A stretch of DNA of 64,000 bases from Comamonas terrigena NBRC 13299. GTDB lineage: Bacteria; Pseudomonadota; Gammaproteobacteria; Burkholderiales; Burkholderiaceae_C. The stretch is from assembly GCF_006740045.1 (NCBI RefSeq), contig NZ_AP019749.1, positions 3,367,001-3,431,000 of the forward strand. The letters are read 5' to 3'. The notes under the pieces are model-generated. The model worked only from the letters and a program-made list of their open reading frames with translations. It was not told the origin of the DNA and ran no database searches. The translations under genes were made by a program, and so were the position numbers. Shown here piece by piece: positions 9,292 through 19,025 of this stretch (its first letter is position 1; every line of letters begins with the position of its first letter).

Positions 9292-10851
9292 ATGCGCCTT
9301 GCACCGATATTCGCCCTCCTGAGCCTGGTGCTGAGCCTGGCAGGCTGCAGCCTGCCCTCGCTGGAAGGCCGTACCGACAGCCAGGCCGTGGCGGCCGATA
9401 CCACCGGCCAGTCCCGCCTGGGCCTGGCCGTGCAGCAGCTGCGCAGCAGCGGCCACGATGCGGCACTCACCGGCATCTATGCGCTGGCCGACCCGCGCGA
9501 AGCCTTTGCCGCGCGCGCCCTGCTGGCCCGGGCCGCAGACCAGACCCTGGATGTGCAGTACTACATCTGGCGCGGCGACAAGACCGGCCAGTTGCTGCTG
9601 CGCGAGCTGCTCACCGCCGCCGACCGCGGCGTGCGCGTGCGCCTGCTGCTGGACGACGGCGGCACGGCAGGGCTGGACGCCGAGCTGGCCGCGCTGGACA
9701 GCCACCCGCTGATCGAGGTGCGCCTGTTCAACCCCTTTGTGCTGCGCACCGGCAAATACCTGGGCTATCTGACGCATTTCCCGCGCACCAACCGGCGCAT
9801 GCACAACAAGTCCTTCACCGCCGACAACCAGGCCACCATCATCGGCGGGCGCAATGTGGGCAACGAGTACTTCGGCGCCACCGACGGCGTGCTGTTCTCC
9901 GACCTGGATGTGCTGGCCATTGGCCCGGCCGTGCCCGAGGTGTCGAACGACTTCGACTGCTACTGGAACAGTGCCTCGGCCTACCCCATCGCCTTGCTGG
10001 TGCGCCCGGATGCCGACACCACGCCCGACGCGCTGCGCCAGCAGTACCAGGTGCTGGCCGCCTCCGCCGCCTCCGAGGACTTTGCCCGTGCGGTGGAGAT
10101 GACGCCCTTCATCCAGCAGCTGCTGCAGGCCCAGCTGCCACTGGAATGGGCGCCGGTGCACCTGGTCAGCGACGACCCGGCCAAGGTGCTGGGCACGGCC
10201 GCGCAGGAGGGCCTGATGCTGCCCCAGTTGCTGCAGCGCACCGGCATGCCCACCCAACGGCTGGATCTGGTCTCACCCTACTTCGTGCCCACCCGCTCCG
10301 GTACCGAGGCCCTGGCCCAGCTCCAGCGCAGCGGCGTGCAGGTGCGGGTGCTGACCAATGCGCTGGAAGCCACGGACGTGGCGGTGGTGCATTCCGGCTA
10401 CGCCAAATACCGCAAACCGCTGCTGCAGGCGGGCATCGAGCTGTTCGAGATGCGCAGCAACAACCCCCAGCCGGTGGAGCTGGAAGACCAGTTCAAGCTG
10501 GGCTCGCTGGGCAGCTCGGGCACCAGCCTGCATGCCAAGACCTTTGCCATCGATGGGCAGAAGGCCTTTGTCGGCTCCTTCAACTTCGACCCGCGTTCGG
10601 CCATGCTGAACACCGAGCTGGGCTTTGTGATCGACAGCCCGGTGCTGGCCCGCCAGATCAGCGACACCTTCGACACCCAGGTGCCGCTGCGCGCCTACCG
10701 GGTCGGCCTGGATGGCCAGGGCCAGCTGCAGTGGCAGGCCCAGAACAACGACGGCGGGGTGGACACCTACACCCAGGAGCCCTACTCCAGCTGGTGGCTG
10801 CGCCTGCTGCTGCGGGTGCTGGGCTGGCTGCCGATCGAGTGGCTGCTGTAG
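9292..10851 (+). CDS. Phospholipase D-family lipoprotein, ClsC-like cardiolipin synthase
   Basis: The 519-residue protein has a lipoprotein signal ending LAGC (Cys19) and two HKD motifs: HNKSFTADNQATIIGGRN near residue 171 and HAKTFAIDGQKAFVGSFN near residue 414. Paired HKD motifs form one phospholipase D active site. The overall layout resembles ClsC/YmdC-type cardiolipin synthases, which condense phosphatidylglycerol with another phospholipid, but a phosphodiesterase with another substrate is possible. The C-terminal WWLRLLLRVLGWLPIEWLL is amphipathic and probably membrane-associated, as in that family. The start ATG 9292 is the first codon of the signal peptide. Confidence 0.85.
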   Translation: MRLAPIFALLSLVLSLAGCSLPSLEGRTDSQAVAADTTGQSRLGLAVQQLRSSGHDAALTGIYALADPREAFAARALLARAADQTLDVQYYIWRGDKTGQLLLRELLTAADRGVRVRLLLDDGGTAGLDAELAALDSHPLIEVRLFNPFVLRTGKYLGYLTHFPRTNRRMHNKSFTADNQATIIGGRNVGNEYFGATDGVLFSDLDVLAIGPAVPEVSNDFDCYWNSASAYPIALLVRPDADTTPDALRQQYQVLAASAASEDFARAVEMTPFIQQLLQAQLPLEWAPVHLVSDDPAKVLGTAAQEGLMLPQLLQRTGMPTQRLDLVSPYFVPTRSGTEALAQLQRSGVQVRVLTNALEATDVAVVHSGYAKYRKPLLQAGIELFEMRSNNPQPVELEDQFKLGSLGSSGTSLHAKTFAIDGQKAFVGSFNFDPRSAMLNTELGFVIDSPVLARQISDTFDTQVPLRAYRVGLDGQGQLQWQAQNNDGGVDTYTQEPYSSWWLRLLLRVLGWLPIEWLL

Positions 10852-10920
10852 TCAGTCCCCCACAGCAGAACAAACGCCCCGCAGGCGCAGCAGCGGCCCG
10901 GTCTGCCAGCGCACCCGGCG

Positions 10921-11481
10921 TCAGGCCGCCGGGCGCTGCCAGGCATAGGGTTCCAGCTCGGGGTTCAGCGGCGTGTGGGCCAGGTTGTTGGCAAAGTTGG
11001 ACAGGGTGGCCAGGCTGATGCCCAGCACCACTTCCAGCGCCTGCTGGTCGCTGAAACCGGCAGCACGCAGGGCCTGCAGCTCGGCATCGGGCACGTCGCC
11101 GCGTGTGGCGATCACGCTGCGGGCAAAGCGGGCCAGGGCTTCCAGCCGGGCGTCGGGCAGGGTCTGGCCGGCGCGCAGTGCTTCCACCACGGCCGGGTCC
11201 AGCTTGCCTTTGCCCAGCGCGGCCGGGGTGTGCGCCGCCACACAGAAATGGCAGCCATGGGTGGTGCCGGCCACCAGTTGCACCACCTCGCGCTCGCCCG
11301 GGCTCAGGCTGGTGCGCATGTTCAGGCCGGAGACCGTCATATAGGTTTCCAGCGCCGCCGGCGCCTGGGCCAGCATGCCGACAAAGTGCGGCAGAAAACC
11401 CATGGCCTTCTGCGATTTCTCCAGCAGCGGGCGGACGGACTCGGGGGCAGACTCGACAGTCAGGATGGGCAGACGCGCCAT
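10921..11481 (-). CDS. Carboxymuconolactone decarboxylase/AhpD-like peroxidase-related protein
   Basis: The 186-residue protein carries the AhpD-type CXXC motif in GTTHGCHFCVAAHT, near residues 75-90, and the all-helical CMD-fold pattern before and after it. Family members range from alkylhydroperoxidase reductants to lactone decarboxylases; the CXXC with a following His argues for a redox role. Start ATG 11481 has GGAG close upstream. It is convergent with the phospholipase D-like gene and divergent from the helicase, so it is probably monocistronic. Confidence 0.85.
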   Translation of the reverse strand: MARLPILTVESAPESVRPLLEKSQKAMGFLPHFVGMLAQAPAALETYMTVSGLNMRTSLSPGEREVVQLVAGTTHGCHFCVAAHTPAALGKGKLDPAVVEALRAGQTLPDARLEALARFARSVIATRGDVPDAELQALRAAGFSDQQALEVVLGISLATLSNFANNLAHTPLNPELEPYAWQRPAA

Positions 11482-11744
11482 GGCAGATCTCCGGGAGGGG
11501 GTGACAAAGGCACCAGCCTAGCGCCAAACCGCGCAGGCCGCAGCCCCCTGCGCCGCTGCGGCACGTTTATCCATAGATATGGGATCGCGGTGCCGTGCAG
11601 CACCCTGTGTGGCACTGCACCCGCCCCTGCCTGACCCCGCAGCTGTCCCACGCCGGCACAGGGCTGAGCCGGGCGCCGCAAGCGCTGAACCGCCCGCCCG
11701 GCGACAATCCCCCTTCTTTCGTTTGCGGATTGCCTGCCTCCACC

Positions 11745-13031
11745 ATGTCTTTTGCCTCCCTGGGCCTTGCCCCGTCCCTGGTCCACGCAGCCCAACGCCA
11801 CGGCCTGCTGGCTCCGACCGCCATCCAGACCCAGGCCCTGCCGGCCATCCTGGACGGCCAGGACCTGCGCGCCTGTGCGCCCACCGGGTCGGGCAAGACG
11901 GCGGCCTATGTGCTGCCGCTGCTGCAGCGCTGGATGCTGGCCGACGCGCCCGCCGGCCCGCGCAGCACGCAGACCCTGGTGCTGGTGCCCACGCGCGAGC
12001 TGGCCAGCCAGGTGGCCGAACTGGTCTACCACCTGGGCGAAGCCATGGGCCAGCGCCCCAAGGTGGCCGTGCTGACCGGCGGCGTGTCGATCAACCCGCA
12101 GCTGATGGCGCTGCGCGGCGGCGTGGACTGGGTGATTGCCACGCCCGGCCGCCTTCTGGATGTGGTGGAGCACAGCCGCCTGCAACTGAACCGCATCCAC
12201 ACCCTGGTGCTGGACGAGGCCGACCGCCTGATGGACCTGGGCTTTGCCGAGGAACTGGACCGCGTGCTGGCCCTGCTGCCCGCCACCGGCCAACGCCAGA
12301 CCTTGTTGCTGTCCGCCACCTTCCCGCCTGCGGTGGAAGCCATTGCGGCCCGCCTGCTGCAGGACGCGGCCGCCCGCGTGGAAATTGCCTCCACCCACCA
12401 GCAGGACGCCACCATCGTGCAGCGTGCCCTGCACGTGGACGCCGCCCGCCGCACGCCGCTGCTGCGCGATCTGCTGCAGGAATTCCAGTGGCCGCGCGCG
12501 CTGGTGTTTGTGGCCAGCCGCTACAGCGCCGAGCATGTGGCGTTCAAGCTCAAGGCCCACGGCATTGCGGCCCGCGCCTTCCACGGCGAACTGAGCCAGG
12601 GTGCGCGCCAGGCGGCGCTGGCCGATTTCAAGTCCGGCCTGCTGCAGGTGCTGGTCACCACCGACCTGGCCGCGCGCGGCATCCATGTGGATGCGCTGCC
12701 CGTGGTCATCAACTACGACCTGCCGCGCTCGCCCACCGACTACACCCACCGCATCGGCCGCACCGGCCGTGCAGGCCTGAGCGGCCTGGCCATCAGCCTG
12801 GTCAGCCCCGCCACCGCTGCCCACTGGCAGCTGATTGCCAAGCGCAACGCACTGGAAGTGGCACTGGAAGACCTGCCCGCCTACCCGGTGACCGAACAGC
12901 CCCCGGCCCGTGCTGCGCACGAGGACGGCGACAACGGCGGCGTCAAAGGCAAGCGCATGAGCAAGAAGGACAAGCTGCGCGCAGCAGCGGCGGCGGCAGC
13001 TGCTGCTGGCGGCGGCACCACACCGCGCTGA
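11745..13031 (+). CDS. DEAD-box ATP-dependent RNA helicase, RhlE-like
   Basis: The protein (428 residues from ATG 11745) has the helicase core in canonical order: Q motif GLLAPTAIQTQAL, Walker A APTGSGKT, PTREL, the DEAD box VLDEADRLMDLGF, SAT in LLSATFPP, and HRIGRTGRAG near residue 340. Such enzymes remodel structured RNA in ribosome assembly and mRNA decay. The C-terminal tail is short, Lys-rich and ends in an Ala run followed by Gly-Gly-Thr-Thr-Pro-Arg, as in RhlE-type proteins rather than DeaD or DbpA. A longer in-frame start at 11595 lacks a convincing ribosome-binding site. Confidence 0.92.
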   Translation: MSFASLGLAPSLVHAAQRHGLLAPTAIQTQALPAILDGQDLRACAPTGSGKTAAYVLPLLQRWMLADAPAGPRSTQTLVLVPTRELASQVAELVYHLGEAMGQRPKVAVLTGGVSINPQLMALRGGVDWVIATPGRLLDVVEHSRLQLNRIHTLVLDEADRLMDLGFAEELDRVLALLPATGQRQTLLLSATFPPAVEAIAARLLQDAAARVEIASTHQQDATIVQRALHVDAARRTPLLRDLLQEFQWPRALVFVASRYSAEHVAFKLKAHGIAARAFHGELSQGARQAALADFKSGLLQVLVTTDLAARGIHVDALPVVINYDLPRSPTDYTHRIGRTGRAGLSGLAISLVSPATAAHWQLIAKRNALEVALEDLPAYPVTEQPPARAAHEDGDNGGVKGKRMSKKDKLRAAAAAAAAAGGGTTPR

Positions 13032-13189
13032 TGGCGCTGCACCGGCAGCCGCCGATGCGGGTGCGAGTGCCGGCGGCCTGCCCGCATGGCCCAGTGCGCT
13101 GCAAGGCCATGCCTGCGCTTTGATAATTTCGGTGTTGATAGCACGCCGCGCTTGTGCAGCGTGCGCTGCCACCGCTTTTGATCCACGGC

Positions 13190-13591
13190 ATGCCCCGCCA
13201 GAACACCCGTCCCACCGATTTTCCGCCCGCAGTGCAGCAGCAGATTGCGCGGCTTGCCGAATGCATCGTGGCCGCACGCAAGGCCCTGGGCGAGACCCAG
13301 GCGCAGTGGGCCGCCCGGCTGGGCATTTCCCAGCCCACCATGGCACGGCTGGAACGTGGTGATGCCTCGGTGTCGGCCGCCACTTATATCCTCTGCCTGA
13401 GCCAGCTCAACCCCCAGCTGGACCTGACCGTGCTGCTGCCCCGCAGCACCGCACCGGCAGCGCCTGCCCACCCTTCAGCGGCCTCAGCGAAAACCGCGGC
13501 CACGGTTGCTGCGCCTGCCACGCCCTCTGCAGCCACCGGGGTGGACGACTTTGTGTCGCTGCTGGCCTCCTGGGCGCCGGCCAGCGTCTAG
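13190..13591 (+). CDS. XRE/HipB-like DNA-binding protein, orphan
   Basis: The 133-residue protein carries one helix-turn-helix of the Cro/C1 type at about residues 22-80 (ARKALGETQAQWAARLGISQPTMARLERGD). The spacing and the motif QPTMARLERGD recall HipB antitoxins. A Pro/Ala/Thr-rich linker leads to a short hydrophobic C-terminus (VDDFVSLLASWAPASV). No hipA or other toxin gene is next to it: the helicase ends 158 nt upstream and a membrane protein gene is convergent downstream. It may be a stand-alone regulator or a relic of a toxin-antitoxin pair. Confidence 0.8.
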   Translation: MPRQNTRPTDFPPAVQQQIARLAECIVAARKALGETQAQWAARLGISQPTMARLERGDASVSAATYILCLSQLNPQLDLTVLLPRSTAPAAPAHPSAASAKTAATVAAPATPSAATGVDDFVSLLASWAPASV

Positions 13592-13674
13592 CCACAGCAC
13601 AGCACAGCACAGCCAGCACGGCATCGCTCAGCGTCGCGGGATCACCGTGCCGCCATCCGCGCGGGCGGGCGGGC

Positions 13675-14178
13675 TCATTCGCGCATCTTGCGGTCTTCGC
13701 CCTTGGCTTCCTGCATGGCTTCGGGCTCCAGCTCCTCGGCCGAGCGGTTCAGGTGGATGAACACGCCCCACCCTGCCAGCAGGGCGCCCACCGCCACGAT
13801 CAGGGCGGATGAATACAGCAGGCTGGCCGGGTCTTCCTGGGCCTTGAACGTGGCCACCAGGCCCTCGATGGCCAGTGCCACCACCAGCACCACCAGAAAG
13901 CGGGACAGAAACCGGCGCACCCGCGTGGGGCCGCTGATGTGGGCATCGCGCACCACTTCCTCTTCCACCACGGTCTGGGCGATCTGCAGCGCCACCACGC
14001 CCGAAGCCAGAATGCCCAGGGCCTGCACCATGTGCAGCGTGGCATCGGCATCCAGCCCTCCGGACCACACGCTCCATGCGGTGCGAGCGGCGATCCAGAC
14101 CAGGGTCAGCGCTGCCAGCGCAAACAGCAGGGCAATGACGGCATGCACGGCCGTGAACAGACTGTGGACCAGTTTCAT
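13675..14178 (-). CDS. Small four-helix membrane protein of unknown function
   Basis: The 167-residue protein (ATG 14178, GAGGAG upstream) has about four hydrophobic segments, near residues 8-30, 50-68, 92-110 and 124-146. They are followed by an acidic tail rich in Glu and Lys. I do not recognise a named family with certainty; the pattern is that of conserved hypothetical inner-membrane proteins. It lies 85 nt after glxK on the same strand and could be its distal operon member. Confidence 0.8.
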   Translation of the reverse strand: MKLVHSLFTAVHAVIALLFALAALTLVWIAARTAWSVWSGGLDADATLHMVQALGILASGVVALQIAQTVVEEEVVRDAHISGPTRVRRFLSRFLVVLVVALAIEGLVATFKAQEDPASLLYSSALIVAVGALLAGWGVFIHLNRSAEELEPEAMQEAKGEDRKMRE

Positions 14179-14263
14179 GGGCGACACTCCTCGGACTGTC
14201 GGCCATGCTTTCACAGGCGGCGCGGCGGGCGCGTAGGACAGCACCCGGATAGCCGCCCTGGCG

Positions 14264-15415
14264 TCAGGCTCCGGCGCGCAGGCCCTGGCCCATTGCCAGC
14301 ACCGCCGCGATATTGCGCGCCGCGCTGCGCACATTGTGTTCGGCCTCGGCCAGCGCATCCTCGATGGTGCAGATGCGGCTGAGCACGCTGAAGATAGCGT
14401 CGATGCCGTGGTCGTGCACCACATGGGCATTGGTGCCCAGGCCGCCGGCAATGCCGACCACCGGCTTGCCGAACTGCTTGGCCACCGTGGCCACGCCGAA
14501 CGGTGTCTTGCCAAAGATGGTCTGCTGGTCGATACGGCCTTCGCCGGTGACCACCAGGTCGGCGTCCTTGACCGCGGCCTCCAGGCCCACGGCCTTGGCA
14601 ATGATTTCGCAGCCCGGGCGCAGCTGGCCTTTCAGAAAGGCCAGCATGGCCGCGCCCATGCCACCGGCGGCACCGGCGCCGGCCACGGCGTCCACGTCCG
14701 CCCCCACGTCACGCAGGATGATGCGGGCGAAGTGCTGCAGATTGGCGTCCAGCTGCTGCACCACCTCGGGCGTGGCGCCTTTTTGCGGGCCGAAGATGGC
14801 GGAGGCGCCGCGCGGGCCGGTCAGCGGGTTGTCCACGTCGCAGGCGACTTCGATGGTGCATTCGGCCAGGCGCACATCCAGGCCGGAGGCATCGATGCGG
14901 TCCAGCTGCGCCAGCGGCGCACCGCCACGGCCCAGCTGCAGGCCCTGGGCGTCCAGCAGCTGCACGCCCAGGGCCTGCAGCATGCCGGCGCCGCCGTCGT
15001 TGGTGGCGCTGCCGCCAATGCCCAGAATCAGGTGGCGCGCACCGGCGTCCAGCGCGGCGGTGATCAGCTCGCCCGTGCCGTAGCTGGTGGTCACGCGCGG
15101 GTCGCGCCGGGCCGGCGGCACCAGCGCCAGGCCGCTGGCGGCGGCCATCTCGATCATGGCGGTGCGGCCGTCGCCCGTCAGGCCGTAGAAGCCGGTGACC
15201 CGCTCGCCCAGCGGAGCGGTGACTTCCACCTCGATGTGGCGGCCCTGCGTGGCCTCGACCATGGCCTGCACCGTGCCCTCGCCGCCATCGGCCATCGGCA
15301 CCTTGACGTACTGGGCATCGGGGAAAATTTCCTGGAAGCCCCGTTCGATCTGCGTGGCCACTTCCAGGGCGGACAGGCTTTCCTTGTACGAATCGGGGGC
15401 AATGACGATTTTCAT
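14264..15415 (-). CDS. glxK: Glycerate kinase (GlxK/GarK family)
   Basis: Glycerate kinase phosphorylates D-glycerate, usually to 2-phosphoglycerate in this class, linking glyoxylate or sugar-acid breakdown to glycolysis. The start MKIVIAPDSYKESLSALEVA is diagnostic. Other family blocks are MADGGEGTVQAM, GIGGSATNDGGAGMLQALG and VTGEGRIDQQT. Length (383 residues) is normal. It follows the GntP permease gene with 147 nt between them on the same strand, which suggests joint use in uptake and activation of glycerate or a related sugar acid. Confidence 0.93.
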   Translation of the reverse strand: MKIVIAPDSYKESLSALEVATQIERGFQEIFPDAQYVKVPMADGGEGTVQAMVEATQGRHIEVEVTAPLGERVTGFYGLTGDGRTAMIEMAAASGLALVPPARRDPRVTTSYGTGELITAALDAGARHLILGIGGSATNDGGAGMLQALGVQLLDAQGLQLGRGGAPLAQLDRIDASGLDVRLAECTIEVACDVDNPLTGPRGASAIFGPQKGATPEVVQQLDANLQHFARIILRDVGADVDAVAGAGAAGGMGAAMLAFLKGQLRPGCEIIAKAVGLEAAVKDADLVVTGEGRIDQQTIFGKTPFGVATVAKQFGKPVVGIAGGLGTNAHVVHDHGIDAIFSVLSRICTIEDALAEAEHNVRSAARNIAAVLAMGQGLRAGA

Positions 15416-15562
15416 GGTCTGGGCTTTCGCAAACGGCTGCGGCTTCGAACCGCTTGCACTGCCAGCCCGCACAGGGTGCGCGGTGACAGCCAGGATCGAA
15501 GCCGCAGGCCACGGGTCATGCGCCGGCGGCGCACGACAATGTTCGCGATTGTAGGGGGCGCT

Positions 15563-16900
15563 TTACAGCATGAAGGCGCTGGCTGCCCAGATGCAGGCAA
15601 AGGTCACCACGCCCATCACGAAGGTGGATGAGGAGAACACGCGCAGCGACTGCTGCATCTCGATGTTGGAGAACTTGGTCACCACCCAGAAGTAGGAGTC
15701 GTTGGCGTGGGAGGCGATCATCGAGCCCGCGCCAATCGCCAGCACCGCGAACACGCGGCCCATTTCCGAATCCAGGCCGAAGGTCTGCAGGCTGGGGCTG
15801 ATGATGGCAGCGGTGGTCAGTGCGGCCACGGTGGAAGAACCCTGGGCCGTCTTGAGCAGCGCCGCAATGATGAAGGGCACCAGCAGGCCGACCGAGGCCC
15901 CGCCCAGCACTCCACCCAGCGCATTGCCCACGCCGGTTTCCTTGATGATGGCGCCGAACATGCCGCCGGCGGCGGTGATGATCAGGATCGGGCCGGCCTT
16001 GACGATGGCTTCTTCCAGCACCTTGGTGAAGTCGCCCTTCTGGCCGCCATGGCGGCTGAGCAGCCAGACGCCGCACAGCATGCCCACCAGCAAAGCCATC
16101 ACCGGGTTGCCCAGGAAGTGGAACACGGTGGCTCCGCCATCCTTCATGCCCAGGGTGGTCAGCAGGGTGGAAATGGAGATCAGCACCAGCGGCAGCACCA
16201 CGGGCACCAGCGCATGCGAAAACTTGGGCAGATTGTCCTGCGACAGGTCGTCGGCACCGTCCTCAATCTCGGCGGGGGCGTAGTTCTGGCCCTTGTCCAT
16301 CAGGCCGGCCCAGTAGTAGGAAGCCAGCAGACCGGGAATGGCAAACAGCACCGACGCCAGCACCAGCATGCCCAGATTGGCATTCAGCGCGGTGGCTGCC
16401 GCCAGCGCGCCGGGGTGGGTGGGCACCAGGCAGTGCACCACGAACAGCGACGAGCCCATGATGGCGGCGATCAGCGGCATCGAGGTCCTGGAGCTGGCGC
16501 TGACGCTGCGCGCAATGCCGCTCAGGATGATGTAGCCGGTGTCGCAGAAGATGGTCAGGCCGGGGATGAAGCCGGTCCAGGCCATGGCGGCCTTGGCGTT
16601 GCCCTTGCCCGCCAGCTTCAGGATGTGGCTGGCAATGCTCAGCGCGCCGCCGCTCTTTTGCATGCACACCGCAATCGCCGCACCAAAGATGATGATGAAG
16701 GAGATGCCGCCCAGCGTGTTGCCGAAGCTGCTCTTGAGGGTGTCGATCACCTTGCCCAGTGGCATGCCGGAGCCCAGCGCCAGCGCCAGCGATACGGCGA
16801 ACAGCGATCCGAAGACGCTGAACTTCACCTTGGATGTGAGGTAGATGATGGCCACAATACTGAGGACCACCAGAACGGATGAGAGTGCGATGCTGCTCAT
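15563..16900 (-). CDS. GntP-family gluconate/sugar-acid:proton symporter
   Basis: The 445-residue, strongly hydrophobic protein has about 12-14 membrane segments and the GntP-type blocks GFIPGLTIFCDTGYIILSGIAR and GQSSTVAALTTAAII-like (AQGSSTVAALTTAAII). Family members carry gluconate, idonate or glycerate with protons across the inner membrane. Pairing with glycerate kinase favours D-glycerate or an aldonic acid as substrate. The N-terminus (MSSIALSSVLVVLSIVAIIYL) fixes the start at 16900. Confidence 0.9.
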   Translation of the reverse strand: MSSIALSSVLVVLSIVAIIYLTSKVKFSVFGSLFAVSLALALGSGMPLGKVIDTLKSSFGNTLGGISFIIIFGAAIAVCMQKSGGALSIASHILKLAGKGNAKAAMAWTGFIPGLTIFCDTGYIILSGIARSVSASSRTSMPLIAAIMGSSLFVVHCLVPTHPGALAAATALNANLGMLVLASVLFAIPGLLASYYWAGLMDKGQNYAPAEIEDGADDLSQDNLPKFSHALVPVVLPLVLISISTLLTTLGMKDGGATVFHFLGNPVMALLVGMLCGVWLLSRHGGQKGDFTKVLEEAIVKAGPILIITAAGGMFGAIIKETGVGNALGGVLGGASVGLLVPFIIAALLKTAQGSSTVAALTTAAIISPSLQTFGLDSEMGRVFAVLAIGAGSMIASHANDSYFWVVTKFSNIEMQQSLRVFSSSTFVMGVVTFACIWAASAFML

Positions 16901-17238
16901 GGTTGGTGCGGGCAAGAAAGGGGGAAAGGGGCGGAACGCTGCACTGGCAAGCCGGCGGTCCGGGAGAGGGGCGGCGTACGGCCCCGCTGACGACCTTGCC
17001 ACGCCGGACCCACAAAGCTGTCCAGGCGACAAAGATGGGCGGGATTATAAAAGTCCGCTCCCTCGGCAAGAGGTCGCCTCCCAATACCCTGCGCCCCCAG
17101 ACCACCGCCGGATGAACAGCCTCCATCGGCAAGAGCAACCCCACCCTCCCTGGAGGCAGCATGGGTGGTTCGCACCAGCGTGTGCAACGGCTATCCCCAT
17201 CGCAAAGGACGACGCTGCCAGCACGGCAGCGAGGGTCT
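16901..17238. other. Intergenic region between gntP-like and glxA-like genes
   Basis: This 338-nt stretch holds no credible gene. The part nearest 16900 should contain the promoter of the permease operon; the part nearest 17239 is the 3' end region of the AraC-type gene. No clear hairpin terminator or operator palindrome was seen. Confidence 0.5.
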
Positions 17239-18237
17239 TTATCCCCCGAACCGCTCCCGGTACACCACGGGCGTGATGCCCAGGCGGCGCACAAACAGGT
17301 GGCGCAGCGCCTGCTCGGACCCCAGACCCACCTTGGCCGCTACGGTCTTCAGCGGCAGCGCGCCCAGGTTTTCCAGCAACTGCTTGGCGCGCTCCAGCCG
17401 GGCGTTTTCCACAAAGCTGCTGGGGCTGCAGCCGGTTTCCTGCTGGAACACGCGGCGGAAGTTGCGTTCGCTCATGGCCGCCTTGTCGGCCAGCAGCGCC
17501 AGCGGCATGGGCTGGTCCAGATGCGCCAGCACCCATTGCTGGGCCGCCTGCACACCGCTGTGCTGCGTGGCCTGCGCCGCCAGCGACACGCTGAACTGCG
17601 ACTGCCCGCCCGGGCGCTTGAGGTACATGACCAGATCGCGCGCCACATCCAGCGCCAGTGCGTGGCCGAAGTCCTGCTCCACCACGGCCAGCGCCAGATC
17701 GATGCCGGCCGTGACCCCGGCCGAGGTCCAGTAGCTGCCGTCCCGCACATAGATGGCATCGGCATCCACGGCAATGTGCGGATAGCGCTGGGCCAGCAGC
17801 CCCGCCACGCTCCAGTGCGTGGCCGCGCGCCGGCCATTCAGTACGCCCGCCGCAGCCAGGAAAAAGCTGCCGCTGCACAGCGCAATCATGCGCCCGACCT
17901 GGGGTGCCACGCGCGCCACCCAGTCCACCAGTTCCGGCGAGGCTGCCAGCACCTGTTCGATATGGCGCGAGCCCACCAGCAGCACCGTGCAGCCCGTGCC
18001 ATCGGCCTCCACCTGGGCCAGGGTGTGCGTGGCCTGCAGGCCCATCAACGTGTCGGAAGGCACCGGCCCTGCCTGCGCCGCCACCACGCGCACGGCATAG
18101 CCATCGGGCAGGCCCTTCTGGCGCAGGTGCACATTGGCGTAGTCGAACACCGACATCGGTCCTATGGCCTCCAGGGCCTTGAAGCCGGGGTAGACAACCA
18201 GATCGACGCGGTGGGCGCCTGCGTGGCGGTGTTCCAT
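17239..18237 (-). CDS. GlxA-family transcriptional regulator (DJ-1/PfpI domain plus AraC HTH)
   Basis: The 332-residue protein joins an N-terminal DJ-1/PfpI-like ligand domain (about residues 8-185, with the nucleophile-elbow-like sequence ALCSGSFFLAAAG) to a C-terminal AraC-type double helix-turn-helix (about 225-328: MSERNFRRVFQQETGCSPSSFVENARLERAKQLL). Such regulators control arginine, carnitine, choline or other amino-compound catabolism. The start at ATG 18237 gives a compact N-terminus; an upstream in-frame start at 18327 adds 30 unlikely residues. Its target is not evident; the glycerate genes are the nearest candidates. Confidence 0.88.
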   Translation of the reverse strand: MEHRHAGAHRVDLVVYPGFKALEAIGPMSVFDYANVHLRQKGLPDGYAVRVVAAQAGPVPSDTLMGLQATHTLAQVEADGTGCTVLLVGSRHIEQVLAASPELVDWVARVAPQVGRMIALCSGSFFLAAAGVLNGRRAATHWSVAGLLAQRYPHIAVDADAIYVRDGSYWTSAGVTAGIDLALAVVEQDFGHALALDVARDLVMYLKRPGGQSQFSVSLAAQATQHSGVQAAQQWVLAHLDQPMPLALLADKAAMSERNFRRVFQQETGCSPSSFVENARLERAKQLLENLGALPLKTVAAKVGLGSEQALRHLFVRRLGITPVVYRERFGG

Positions 18238-18449
18238 ATCCAAAACAAGAGCAGTCTGTGCAAGTACAACAAGTGCTGCAAGCCGTTCATCACAGCCCTG
18301 CAGCGCGCTGCGACCGACTATACGCAAGCGGCGCCCCGGGCGGTTGGGGCCCGGCGGGCAGCCACCGTGGCCAGCGGGGCTTCTGGCGGGCCTGGCCTGT
18401 CCGGCCTACCCCGCCGAATCCGCCGAATCTGGATCCCGCGAACCAAGGG

Positions 18450-19025
18450 CTACAGCAGGTCCGACTTGCGGCACAGGGGCGCCTCGGTCAGCGGCACCAT
18501 GACGTCGCTCACCTTGGCCGGGGCCTGCTGCGTCAAACGGGTGACGACCGACAGGCATTTGTTCTGGCTGTTGATGAAGCTGGCCTCGTAGTCCGTGTTC
18601 GCCTGCAAGGTGACCGTCTTGTTGACACTGCACTGGTAGCGCTTGCCCCCCGAGATATGGCCGTTGCTGAGATAGACCAGGGTCAGCGGCTGGTTGGCGG
18701 GGACATAGAACTCGGCCACGACCGTGGGAATTTCCTTGGGCACCACGTGCAGCGGCGCATCCGGCATTCCCAGGGAGCGGTCGTTCTGGTCTGCGAAGCC
18801 TTTGAGACTGGCCACCATCACCCCTGCGTCGGGCAAACGCCAGTCCACACAGCTGCTGCGGGGCACGGCGCGCACCATGCCGTCGGACACCACGCGCACG
18901 CGGGCACGCTCGCCGCCATCAGGCTCTTTGTACGTGGTGGAAAAGGATTTGACGGTCTGGATATTGCCGCAGCCAGCCAACAGCACGGCTCCCACGGCAA
19001 CTGCCGAAGCTTGCAGAAAACGCAT
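18450..19025 (-). CDS. Putative lipoprotein of unknown function
   Basis: The 191-residue protein begins with a signal peptide and lipobox LLAGC (about Cys19), so it is predicted to be exported and lipid-modified. The mature part contains four further Cys residues (in SSCVDW, YQCSVN, NKCLSV and APLCRK), which could form two disulfide bonds. I do not recognise the family. ATG 19025 is preferred over an in-frame start at 19106 because it starts the signal peptide. It is divergent from the transporter operon at 19341. Confidence 0.78.
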   Translation of the reverse strand: MRFLQASAVAVGAVLLAGCGNIQTVKSFSTTYKEPDGGERARVRVVSDGMVRAVPRSSCVDWRLPDAGVMVASLKGFADQNDRSLGMPDAPLHVVPKEIPTVVAEFYVPANQPLTLVYLSNGHISGGKRYQCSVNKTVTLQANTDYEASFINSQNKCLSVVTRLTQQAPAKVSDVMVPLTEAPLCRKSDLL

